Of a stretch of DNA of 64,000 bases, positions 11,164-20,893 are shown piece by piece; position 1 is the stretch's first letter, and the number at the start of each line of letters is the position of its first letter. Source of the stretch: Cryptomeria japonica (lineage: Eukaryota > Streptophyta > Pinopsida > Cupressales > Cupressaceae); contig NC_081408.1 of the NCBI RefSeq assembly GCF_030272615.1, forward strand, positions 399,431,889 through 399,495,888, read 5' to 3'. The translations under genes were made by a program, and so were the position numbers. The notes below the pieces were generated by a model. That model saw nothing but the letters and a program-made list of their open reading frames with translations, was not told the DNA's origin and searched no databases.

Positions 11164-12479
11164 ATATAGTATCATGAAGTGATGTTAAATAAAATAAGAA
11201 TAAAAATATAGTGGATATATAAAGGGATAAGGACTAGTAGTTGTTTGCCTAGCCAATTAGAACAATAACTAGACTTAAAGTCTTAACTCAAGGATTGGTC
11301 ATCCATTCTGAGTAGCTATCATTTCCATGACTGAGGTTCATTTACTTGTCAACGCAGGGATGTATTACTTGAAATGAGCCTGCATTGTATATGCACTAAG
11401 TTCCGGTAAGAGTCATTCTGCACTACTGCAGCAACTAAGTCTATCTAAAATAAACAAGCAAAAATATGACAACTTAATGGCTACATGAAATCTTAACATT
11501 AATAGAAGATTATAAATAAATAACTATTAACTAAGTTCAAAGCTAACAAACATGAATTACTGTGTCTTCTTTGATTGCATGAATAGTCACAGGATCTGGT
11601 TCCAATGGCTGCAGGAACAGTCAATTGCTAGAACATCTACTGTAGCAAAAGAAAACTTAATCTAACAATCACACAAGAATACTCACCAAGTGAGCACCCT
11701 TGGATGAGTGTATCCAGACTTCAAAAATGTTTCTATTTGCTCAGAATAACATAGCCTTTATTCATTATTTCCAAAAGTTGATACAATGCATAAAATAAGA
11801 GAAATGCTTCTAATTCTAGAAAACATTGTCTAACCTCTGTGAAGAGGTGCAGGTCTTTATTTATAAGAAAGTTATAACAAACTTTCAAATACTTAGATCA
11901 TGCCCACGAAACTAGGCGGAAACATTTATTACAACAAGGAGAAGAAGTCAATCCACAAAGAACGTGTGACTTTACTAAACCACAACCAAGAATATAGCAT
12001 GGCGGTTTTTACTAGATTGATGCTTGCTGGAGACAACCATAAATGAGTCTAGTATCACCTCGCTATTCCTTTGCTGCTTCACTTGAACACCATCTTCTCC
12101 ATTGTTTTAAATACTCAACTACCCCAAAATGTCTCCAACTATCTGCATGGCGTGATTCTCTATCAGGCTTAACACAACCGCTTCTGCAACAAGTTATTTA
12201 CTCCTGCATTAAAGGTTAGAACATACAAGCATATATATATATATATCTCCATTTCCATTAATCACAACATCTATACATCCACGCATGATATTACCATAAT
12301 AATCCACATAGCTATAGGAATATTAAGTCAAAACAATACAGGGTTCAATGGGTTTGGCTATCATTCAAAATGCACATAATCAAAACTCTAATACTTCACA
12401 TGACTTTAACATTGTCCCAGTATGCAACTTAAAACATAGGAAAAAATTATTAGTAATAGAAATAAAAAGAGCTATTATT
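11164..12479. other. Presumed internal region of the R1 element, no coding seen
   Basis: No open frame with a known motif is present. A short (AT)n run lies at about 12231-12247. Confidence 0.4.
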
Positions 12480-15400
12480 TTAGCTCATCAGTAGCATGAT
12501 GCCCCATTCACTAGCAGGATGAGGAAGGATGATGTAGAGGTAGTGGTATGCCTCCTCAAGAGGACATGTAGGTTCCAAGAACATGGGGATGCTCTTGAAA
12601 TGGATAGGCCTATAAGATGAAGGGTGCATGAAAAAGAATAGAGAGGAAATGGATGGAAAGTATGGAAGGATGATTGATAAATAGATAGGGAGGGAATGGA
12701 TGGAAAGTATGGAAGGATGATTGATAGATAGATAGGGAGGGAATGGATGATAATCATGTTGTAGTGGTATGAGCAACCTATATTTGTATTGTACTTAACA
12801 TTATGCACCAAGGTATGAGGAACCAGGATGAAAATGTGCCAAGTACGTGATCTAAAACATCAAGTGAAAACATATGCCTTATGACACCATGATATGGAAG
12901 GCCATTATGCATTTGTGTCAATGAGATGCAAAGACCATGGTAAATGCAAACAATAATAACACACACAAACAACAAGCAAGCATGCACAACAAACCAAAAG
13001 CAAACCAAAATTTTGCCCCTAGTCAAGGTGAAAACCAATTGATTGATCAATTGAAGAGGATATCAATGTTAATGATAATAACAATTCATACCCCAAGGAT
13101 TGGGAAGGATATATCCCATGATGATGAATAGATTAAAGGTTGATCAATGGATTATTAGTTGATATGGATCAAGATGATAGACTGATTAAGGGTGATGGGC
13201 TAGATTGCAAGATTAGATTGCATGGATTAGGATTGATTGCATTTGGTTGGACTAAAAGGAATTTTCATATAATGGGGATGAAAGTAGGATAAATGGATTG
13301 GATAGGATGGGAGGAGGATAAATGGATTGGATATGATAGGATTACATGGATAATTTGATTGTTAGGATAGAGGAAGGAATGAGAACCAATAAAAAGGGAG
13401 AACCAAGGCTTGGTAAAAATATGAAAGGATGGAGAGGTTTCTTGGATAGGAGATAAAAAGATTGAATAGATGGATAGGAGTAGGAGATGGAGGACCAAAG
13501 GATGGATGGTAGGAGAATGAAGATCCAAGGACTATGTTGAAAATGAGTGAAATGCCCCACTAAAGGTAGTGCAACTAAGGATGAAAGGATTGTAGATAAT
13601 GGTGTATGAGATAGAAGTATAGTGCATAAGAGATATGGATGGAGGAGGAATTAAGGATTGTATTTTACAAAGCATACATGGATATTATTATCTTAGCTTG
13701 ATCAAGATAAAAGGGAGGATAAGAGGGATAGGTTTGTATAGGATGAGGGATATGAGATGGAGGATATAGATATGATAGTCAAGATAAAAGATAGGAAATG
13801 AGGATGAACTTAGGTAGGATGTGGAAAGAGGATAAGGGATATGGAAGATGTGGATGGTAGGATAGTATGGATGAAGCTTTCCCCCAAGTGTAGATTGTAA
13901 GCGGATGGGGGATTATACATTACACTTTTTTACCAAATTTTCATCATGGTACTTACCCAAGACATCACAAGAAGAGGTTTTCACCATTGGATGGATTTTT
14001 TTCTCTTTACCTTTTTCTTTTCTTTTTCTTATTTTTTTCATTATTTTGGAATAATTTGGATGGATAGGAATTATGATAAGGATGTGGACAAGTGGATTTG
14101 GAATATAGTGGATAGGTGATAGGGGATGGGGGAAGGACTCAAGAATCTAGTTTCATGGATGGTATCCTTTGAAGATATACTACAATTGACCAAGGATACA
14201 TAGAGGTATGCTCATAGATGTTGGCAGGATGAGTGTAAGGGGGATGAAATGGATGGAAGATGAAGTGGGATAATGATTTATGTAAATGATTGGATTAAAG
14301 GAATGAGATTATGGAGAATGGATATTGGATAATAGATGAGGTTTCAAAAGAATTGTGGACATATGGATAGGGATGGTGGGAAGATCAATATTGTCACACA
14401 CATTGAAGGGTGGTGGAGTTGTGGAGGAGAGGATTTTGAATAATATGGAGGACCAAATATGAATTTTGGGATATGAGGACCCAAAATAGATGAAAGGGAT
14501 GATGGACTTAGGATGAAAGATTTTAGGAGATAAGGGCGTAAAATGGATTTTGAAGATGAGAGATTTTTAGATGGAGGATTAGAGGACTTATGAGGGTAGA
14601 GAGATTTTGTAGCAAGTTTCGATGCCAATTTGGATGTCACTTTGAGATGCATATCTTCTATGAGTAGTTAGGGAAACCAAATGGTTTTTTATTTTTTTAT
14701 TTTTGGGCCTTTGTGGCCTTTTGGATTTTTCTTTCTTTTTCAGATCATATTTTTCTTTTCTTTAGCATGTCTTTTTGATGAGACATGTTGATCCTTGGAT
14801 GTTTGTGGATTTTTGGCTTTATGCATTTTAGATCTGGTATTAAAATTGCTTTCAATAGTAATGATATGCGTGTATGAAGATGGATGACTTGGATAATTTA
14901 TGGATGGGATGATTGAAGGAGAATGTTTGAAGGAATTAAAGGACGTGTGACTTTGTTGATTTTTCTTAGGGATTTGAGGTGATGGGGTGGTGGATTCTAA
15001 GATAAATTTTATGAAGGTGGCGGATGGACGGATGTCAAGACCCAAAATGGATAGAAAGGGTGGAGGATTTAATTTTAGAACATAAGGACCTAAAATGGAT
15101 GTGGATGAGGAGGGCTTCAGGATATAAGGGTATAAAATGGATTTGGAAGATGGGAGACAATAGGATTTAGATATAGATGGAGGGGTTTTAGATTTGGAAG
15201 GGATGGGAGTATCGACATCTTGAGCATGAGCTTGGTAGCCAAGGCCAAATGAAATCTTTGACTTGAAGGGGTTTCAATGTGCCTTGTTCATGGAGGCCTA
15301 ACCTTTTACCTTAATAATTCATGTTTTGACAAATCCCTTTTCAATAGGATGCTTATTATTTTGGAAACAAGATGCAAGTCCATTTTGAGGCGAATAGGAT

Positions 15401-15783
15401 GTGGAAGGAATTGTAAGTTCTTGGAGGAAACCATAGTGGATAAAGAAGGAGGAACCAAGTTGATATGTATGGGATTCATGGATAGCCTTGAATAGGGGTG
15501 ATGAGATCTTGTGGAGAATTAGGATCATGTGGGGGATTATGATCCCGAGGAGGATTAGGAGGAATATTGGGTTCTTGAGATGGATTAGGATAATGAAATG
15601 GAGATCAGAGGATACTTTGATGTTGACTTGGGAGGGGATCATGAAGAAGATGAGGGGGAATCTCTTGAGCTTGATTAGGGAGGGGATCACGAGGGGGATT
15701 AGGAGGAATAATTGGATCTTAAGATGGAAAGGGATCATTGGCTAGAGTGGATGATAGACTTGGATTTTGAGATGGAGAGGTAT
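12480..15783 (-). mobile_element. Purine-skewed region; Pro/Ser-rich low-complexity ORF remnants on minus strand
   Basis: The plus strand is dominated by GGA/GAT/AGG words for 3.3 kb. On the minus strand this gives short, broken frames rich in Pro, Ser, Asn, His and Ile, for example at 14344-14652, 14740-15045 and 15319-15738. At 15490-15735 one minus frame reads PIIPPNPPRDPLPNQAQ and PNIPPNPPRDHNPPHDPN, so a Pro-rich protein may once have been encoded. The same composition resumes at 24059-25740 on the other side of the gypsy element, showing that the gypsy split a single region. I do not recognise the family. It could be the internal part of a non-autonomous LTR element. Confidence 0.5.
12648..12760. 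repeat. 47-bp tandem repeat, about 2.3 copies
   Basis: AATGGATGGAAAG recurs at 12648 and 12695, and the related AATGGATGA at 12742, all with period 47. The intervening text (GTATGGAAGGATGATTGAT and similar) is nearly identical. Confidence 0.85.
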
Positions 15784-15945
15784 TGTAATGCCCCGTCAGG
15801 AACCCTAAAGGAAAACATCATAATCTATGCAACTAAGGGTGAAATAATTTTTTTTTTTAAAATGCATGAATTAAACCTTAGTACATCTAATAACATAGCG
15901 AGAGTTTAACACCTGAATTTCCTAAGGGTTACCAACGAATATTAC
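15784..15945. repeat. Imperfect terminal palindrome of the gypsy LTR
   Basis: On the plus strand TGTAATGCCCCGTCAGGAACC at 15784 is mirrored by GGTTACCAACGAATATTACC at 15928-15946, with mostly G-to-A/C-to-T differences from a perfect match. A poly(T) run lies between. The segment 15841-15938 reappears in inverted orientation at 23960-24058. Confidence 0.7.
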
Positions 15946-17352
15946 CTCGTAAATTAAATATTTAAGATAAAATTTCCGCAATGAAAGAATCTAAATTTCT
16001 TCAAGCAATCATATATTATATACATCAGAAATCAGTAATTGAAGTAGCATATCTTACAATATTTCTTGCTTTCAATATTCAAAAATACATGTTTTCAAAA
16101 AGAAATTACATCATGAGCTAAAATGATACAAAATGAAAGTTACATATAGTTTCTTTTCAAAACCTCTAGTATCTAACTGAAAGATGGATAGGAACAAGAG
16201 TCGGTACATGAATCATGATCCAAGAATATCAGCGAAGTCCTTCCTCGCCCGAAGATACGTACCAGAACATCTGATGGGAAGTGACACTACCACCCGACCA
16301 TGTGATTCCGAAAAGGAACCACCCCACCGTGCTGGAGATAGTAGATAACCCTCAAGCAAGCAAAATGAAACAAGAACGAAAGGACTACAAGACTCCACTT
16401 ACATTCATGTGACCCAACTCACAAAACACTAGTGACTCTAAGGAGAAAGTGTCATCTCATGTCTTAGGGTGGATACCATGGTACAACCTCCATAGGTCCC
16501 GGCCCCCACCTGGGTTATCCTGGTAACCTCTCTCGAACCTCCGATTCCAACTAAGACTCATGCGGACCTTACCAATCCTCTCATGAAGACAAGGTGGTAA
16601 GTTTGCCATTCCAGGCCTTCTCGCTACATTATGAGCCCTATACTAGCACCCACCTATGTGCGAGGCACATTATTTTATTTAACTTTTATTCTACCCTTCC
16701 CTAGTCATTTATTAGGTTTTCACTTTCTTAATCAACTTCCAACGGGTTATCCTGTCACCACTTCGGGCACAGCCCCCACTCGAAAGCCACTCTCTCTCTC
16801 TTAGGACACTACAGGTTAGTTCTATCTACAGAACTCTATGGCGACACAGACAACCATTCCCAATCTTGACCTACCTCAAATGAAAGATACAAAATGACTA
16901 ACCTAAAGTTTGGCCATTACGAACAACTCATAGTGACTCACTCCCTTAAGGTTATACATCTAAATATACTAACCAAGACACAACACAAGACAAATTGACA
17001 ACATGACTTAATGTACTTAGTTGCGACCACCATATAAAACAAGATAATCTTATGTACCAATACCTATCACAAAATTAACTTGCAAAACGTAAACATGTTG
17101 TCAAGACACAAAGAACAATATGGTTGGTAAAACACATAATTTTACACTTAATGACAAGTTTAAGAGTTCTGTTACTCTTGTTAACATCTATAGGTATGCT
17201 ACCTTAATAATTTCCATTTATACAAATAAACGAAGATTAAAATAGAAATATTCATTTCATCAAGGAAATCTTACAATATAACGTAATACATTTCTTCATA
17301 GAAAGATGCCTTTATTTTTATTTATTTATCTTTTTAACACAAGAGTGTTACA

Positions 17353-17748
17353 TCATTCTTCCGAAAAATACGGAGAAGTACACTCGTCAAACTCTACATG
17401 ATCTAAAGGAGTATATCCTTCAGATTTGCTTTCACTTCGGGGAAAGTACCCCACAGACTCATTATCACTCAAGGGGGTATACCCCTCCGACGAGTCAGAA
17501 CTTATAACTATTGGCTTTTCAGGCGAGCACTCTGACTTGGGTTCTTTTCCTTTTTCAGTGGTAGCTTCTTTGGTTGGGCTCTGAATAGGACCTTTTTCTA
17601 TTTCTTTGCTCCCTTCTGGAGCTGGGTTCTCTTTAGCAGGGTTGTCATCCACAACGGGCTTGACAGGAGTCAAAGAATCTTTCTTGACTTTTAGGTAGTG
17701 AGCATAACCCGCTACTGATTTGCGAGCTGTCTGTTTGGCTCATACCAT
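17353..17748 (-). CDS. LTR-encoded ORF with histone H3 N-terminal-tail-like start
   Basis: On the minus strand the frame from ATG at 17748 to the stop at 17353 is 131 codons. It has one in-frame TGA at codon 3, where CGA (Arg) would restore the H3 match. It reads M-V-x-A-K-Q-T-A-R-K-S-V-A-G-Y-A-H. Histone H3 reads M-A-R-T-K-Q-T-A-R-K-S-T-G-G-K-A-P, so H3 residues 4-10 are identical and the start is in register with the initiator Met. The remainder is not histone: no H3 core is present. It is Lys-rich (to about residue 25), then Pro/Glu/Lys-rich, then acidic and Ser-rich, with PIVISSDSSEGYTPL (SUMO-interaction-like) and two SEGYTPL copies. It lies inside the gypsy LTR, in sense with gag-pol and downstream of a TATA box. 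Function is unknown; H3-tail mimicry is my inference. Confidence 0.6.
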
Positions 17749-17750
17749 CT

Positions 17751-18115
17751 CTGTAACGTATCAATAGTAAACTATTACTTCCCAAACTCTCCTGGAGCTA
17801 TGTCAAATAAATCTTAATATCTAGGCGTTGAACACAATCATACCTTTCTTCCATATAATAATAAGTGTGAAATTTGAACTTAAACACTATTCCACTTCTT
17901 TAGTCCTAATGTAATCACAACTTCTACTATATGATTTTATTTAATAATCCCTAACGTATAACTAAACATAACCATAACTATTTCATAAGCAAGACAATAA
18001 CATGATATATAACTGAGATTGTAAATAATAACGATTATAAACTAAGAAATTCCTGACCTATCTGAAGTGTTGATCAATATGCAAGACCTTGATGCCCGCT
18101 TGCTGATAAATATAC
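17751..18115 (-). other. Possible leader intron in the gypsy LTR
   Basis: On the minus strand GCAAG/GTATAT at 18120-18111 looks like a plant splice donor. TTGATACGTTACAG/AG at about 17764-17749 looks like an acceptor with a branch-like TTGAT upstream. Removing the segment would place the ATG at 17748 right after the leader. This rests on consensus only. Confidence 0.35.
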
Positions 18116-18330
18116 CTTGCTTGCGATCCTTTTCACCAATGCTTCCAGCTCTATCAAAGAACAGGCAAACAACTCTCTCTTGATTCTATCAACCACTATC
18201 CTTTTTAGACATCTCTCACTTGATACTATAAAAACAAACACTATCCTCTCTAACTCTACTCTCCTCTCTATGATCCTTCATCCTTCCTTGGATGTCACAA
18301 AAGCCTTTCTCCTTTTCCTCTCTACCCACA

Positions 18331-18342
18331 CCCCTTTTTATA
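18331..18342 (-). promoter_or_regulatory. TATA box of the gypsy LTR
   Basis: TATAAAAAGGGG on the minus strand is a strong plant TATA match. It is followed by a purine-rich leader of about 220 bases, then the possible splice donor. A start about 30 bases downstream would put the H3-tail-like ORF first on the element RNA. Confidence 0.6.
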
Positions 18343-19100
18343 CTAAAAAAAAACATCCATCGCTCCCTTAAATCTGGGCTTAGTGATAGCTATCAACTGA
18401 AACTCTTTTACTGCTAACTCTTCTACTTCCTCCAATTACCAAAACTACTCTTATGGACGTAATAAACGTAACATTTACCAATGACATACAAAAATTGGAA
18501 CACTGGACATGCAAACTGAGCAAGCATCAAGCGACTTTTATAAAGATCAAACAATTAAATATGAAGACCAAACCAATTGACAGAATGACTTACTGAAGGC
18601 ACTCACCCGAGTGTAACTGACTAAAAATAGGGTCAACTACTATCTCCTTCACTTCCATCAGAAAATATAAGGCACGCTCAGACCTGTGTAGCCAGGTGGA
18701 GATGATACCCCGTACCTACCCGGTACTTGTACCTGCAACATCCTGCATCACCGACCACACATGCATATATACATATATAGAATTTCAACATACACACCGA
18801 TGAAAGAGATTCACGACGTTCCCTGTCTCATCGAGATGAGTGAAGGAAAATCGTCCCCATGCATCCCATACACTCGCAGACACACAACACACAGTGCATA
18901 GATGAAGTAAAGCGTCAGTACATAGCAATGAACCATATAATGCCATAAAACATAAATACATAAATACTGCAAATAGATCATATGTCTCATAATCAGATAA
19001 AACATGAAACAATGTTATACAATTCTAAATAACCAATGATAATGTATCCACTGAGAATAATAAGAACAAAGTATCAGTTCAAACGAGTAAGGGTACTACA

Positions 19101-19113
19101 TTCTCCCCCCCAA
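19101..19113 (-). other. Gypsy polypurine tract
   Basis: TTGGGGGGGAGAA on the minus strand stands immediately before TGTAGTACCC. This is the standard plant Ty3/gypsy junction of polypurine tract and LTR. Confidence 0.88.
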
Positions 19114-19135
19114 GACTAGGCTTACTCCTGGAAGC

Positions 19136-20635
19136 CTAAAACAAATATGAATATAACTCTCTCATCTTCACTGCATCTTCCCAAGTTGCCGAGGTCTCAT
19201 CATTTGGGTCCCATAGGACCCTTACTTGGTTGATGGTGTGACCCCTGAGGATCAAATCCCGATGCTGAAGAATGCGCACGGGTCCCATGGAAAGCTGCCC
19301 GTCCTCGACCTGCAAAGAGTTCCAATCAAGAACATGTGTCACATCAGGGTGATAAGGTCGAAGAACTGAAACATGAAAGACATCGTGGATGCGGGATAGA
19401 CTCGGTGGCAAGGCAAGGCGGTAAGCAACAGGACCTATCCTCTCAAGAATCTCAAAAGGGCCAACAAACCGAGGTGCCAACTTAGAACCCTTCCCATAAC
19501 GGATCAGACTCTTCCATGGACACACTCTCAGAAACACACGGTCGCCAATAGAAAATTGACGATCTGTCCTATGAGCATCTGCATACTTCTTCTGCCTATC
19601 CTGTGCAGCTACCAAATGCTCTCGAATTCGCCCCACCTGTTGCTCCATCTCTCGAAGAATATCCAGACCTATAAGCACCCTATCCTCTAACTGATCCCAA
19701 CTCAAAGGAGTACGGCAAGGACGACCATATAATGCCTGAAAGGGGGACATACCTATGGAGCTATGATATCCATTGTTATATGCAAACTCTACAAGGTAGA
19801 TATAATCCTCCCAACGCGACTGCTGGTCCATAACATACATGCGAAGCATGTCCTCCAAAACCTGATTCACTCTCTCTGTCTGACCATCCGTCTCTGGGTG
19901 ATAGGCTGAACTAAAGTTCAATTGAGTTCCCAAAGCATGCTGAAGTGAGGTCCACAAAGCTGAGGTAAAGACAGGATCTCTATCAGAGATGATCCACCTT
20001 GGAACCCCATGCAGTCTCACTACTTCTTCCAAGAAGACTCGTGCCACCACTGCTGCTGTATAGGAAGCTCGAATAGGAACAAAATGAGCAATCTTAGTCA
20101 ACCTATCAACTATGACCATGATGGCATCATGCCGACGCGAAGAGACAGGCAACCCAACAATGAAATCCATGGAAATGATATCCCATTTCCAATCCAGTAT
20201 CAAATTAGGTTGAAGAAGCCTTGCCGGGTGTTGATGCTCTGCCTTTACCCGCTGACATTCTAAACACTTTGACATGAAATCAGCAATGTCACGTTTCATA
20301 CCTTCCCAATGATAAATTTGTCTGAGATCTGCGTGCATCTTCTTGACACCTGGATGTGCCGAATAAGGTGCATGATGGGCCTCAGTCATGATCAGGATGC
20401 GAAGACCCTCTAAAGAAGGTACATAGATCTTCCCATGGTGACGAAGAAGTCCATCTGCCTCAAGATTATATCCAGAATATCTTCCCTCTAAAGGCCTTTC
20501 GGACTGTATCATGGTTCTAACATCTTGATACCAAGTATCCTGAGGGAGAACTCTGAGAATCCTCTCTCTCAAGTCAACTCCAAGGGACAATACTGAAACT
20601 TCATGCCGCCTACGACTCAAAGCATCTGCCACCAC
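19136..20635 (-). CDS. Gypsy pol C-terminal part: integrase with chromodomain-like tail
   Basis: 499 codons without a stop on the minus strand. It opens with the end of RNase H (VVADALSRRRHEVSVL). The integrase zinc-binding region follows (HAPYSAHPGVKKMHADL ... CLECQRVKAEHQHP, HHCC). The catalytic core has SMDFIVGLPVS, IISDRDPVFTS and ETDGQTERVNQVLEDML, giving D, D and E all present. The GPY-like region has GPFEILERIGPVAYRLALP. The end, RILQHRDLILRGHTINQVRV then LWDPNDETSATWED ... MRELYSYLF, fits the plant type II chromodomain that closes Tekay/Del-clade integrases (ATWE and MR-x-x-Y-x-x-LF). Such tails are thought to steer integration to H3K9-methylated chromatin. This half is well preserved but is cut off from the upstream half by stops. 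Confidence 0.9.
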   Translation of the reverse strand: MVADALSRRRHEVSVLSLGVDLRERILRVLPQDTWYQDVRTMIQSERPLEGRYSGYNLEADGLLRHHGKIYVPSLEGLRILIMTEAHHAPYSAHPGVKKMHADLRQIYHWEGMKRDIADFMSKCLECQRVKAEHQHPARLLQPNLILDWKWDIISMDFIVGLPVSSRRHDAIMVIVDRLTKIAHFVPIRASYTAAVVARVFLEEVVRLHGVPRWIISDRDPVFTSALWTSLQHALGTQLNFSSAYHPETDGQTERVNQVLEDMLRMYVMDQQSRWEDYIYLVEFAYNNGYHSSIGMSPFQALYGRPCRTPLSWDQLEDRVLIGLDILREMEQQVGRIREHLVAAQDRQKKYADAHRTDRQFSIGDRVFLRVCPWKSLIRYGKGSKLAPRFVGPFEILERIGPVAYRLALPPSLSRIHDVFHVSVLRPYHPDVTHVLDWNSLQVEDGQLSMGPVRILQHRDLILRGHTINQVRVLWDPNDETSATWEDAVKMRELYSYLF

Positions 20636-20893
20636 GTTCTCTGTCCCCTGAATGTATCAAACATCAAAATCATATTCGCAGAGAAATTCCATCCATCTCC
20701 ATTGTCGAGCATTCAAATTTGGTTGTGTGAAAATATACTGTAGACTACGGTGATCACTATGAAGTCCAAAACGACACCCTAACAGAAAATGTCACCATCT
20801 AACCAAGGCATGAACTACAGCTGCCAACTCCAAATCGTGAACTGGGTAGTTCAACTCGTGGTTCTTGAGTTTGCGAGACTCCTAAGCAACCAC
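20636..20893 (-). pseudogene. Gypsy RNase H, four in-frame stops
   Basis: This links the two long ORFs in one frame. The RNase H core is readable: SRKLKNHELNYPVHDLELAA, then GLHSDHRSLQYIFTQPNLNA and RQWRWMEFLCEYDFDV. Four stops interrupt it. At least two look like CGA to TGA changes, for example before VVA and at RW-stop-HFLLG. The last catalytic Asp region, ADALSRR, lies in the next ORF. Confidence 0.88.

Larger units (their letters stand above)
15784..19100 (-). repeat. Gypsy 3' LTR (about 3.3 kb) carrying its own ORF
   Basis: The start is set by the polypurine tract: on the minus strand TTGGGGGGGAGAA is followed at 19100 by TGTAGTACCC. The end at 15784 reads GACGGGGCATTACA, so start and end form imperfect inverted termini (TGTAGTACCC against TGTAATGCCC). 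It contains a TATA box, a possible leader intron and the sense ORF described separately. No second full LTR exists in the window for comparison, so the 3.3-kb length depends on these two boundaries. Confidence 0.7.

Noticed and set aside
12480-12811. Overlapping ~100-codon minus-strand frames as genes
   Set aside because: They translate a 47-bp tandem repeat and purine-skewed DNA (His/Ser/Pro/Ile-rich), with no motif.
17690-17748. A histone H3 gene or pseudogene
   Set aside because: Only about the first 17 codons resemble H3; the globular core is absent and the rest is a different, acidic protein in frame.
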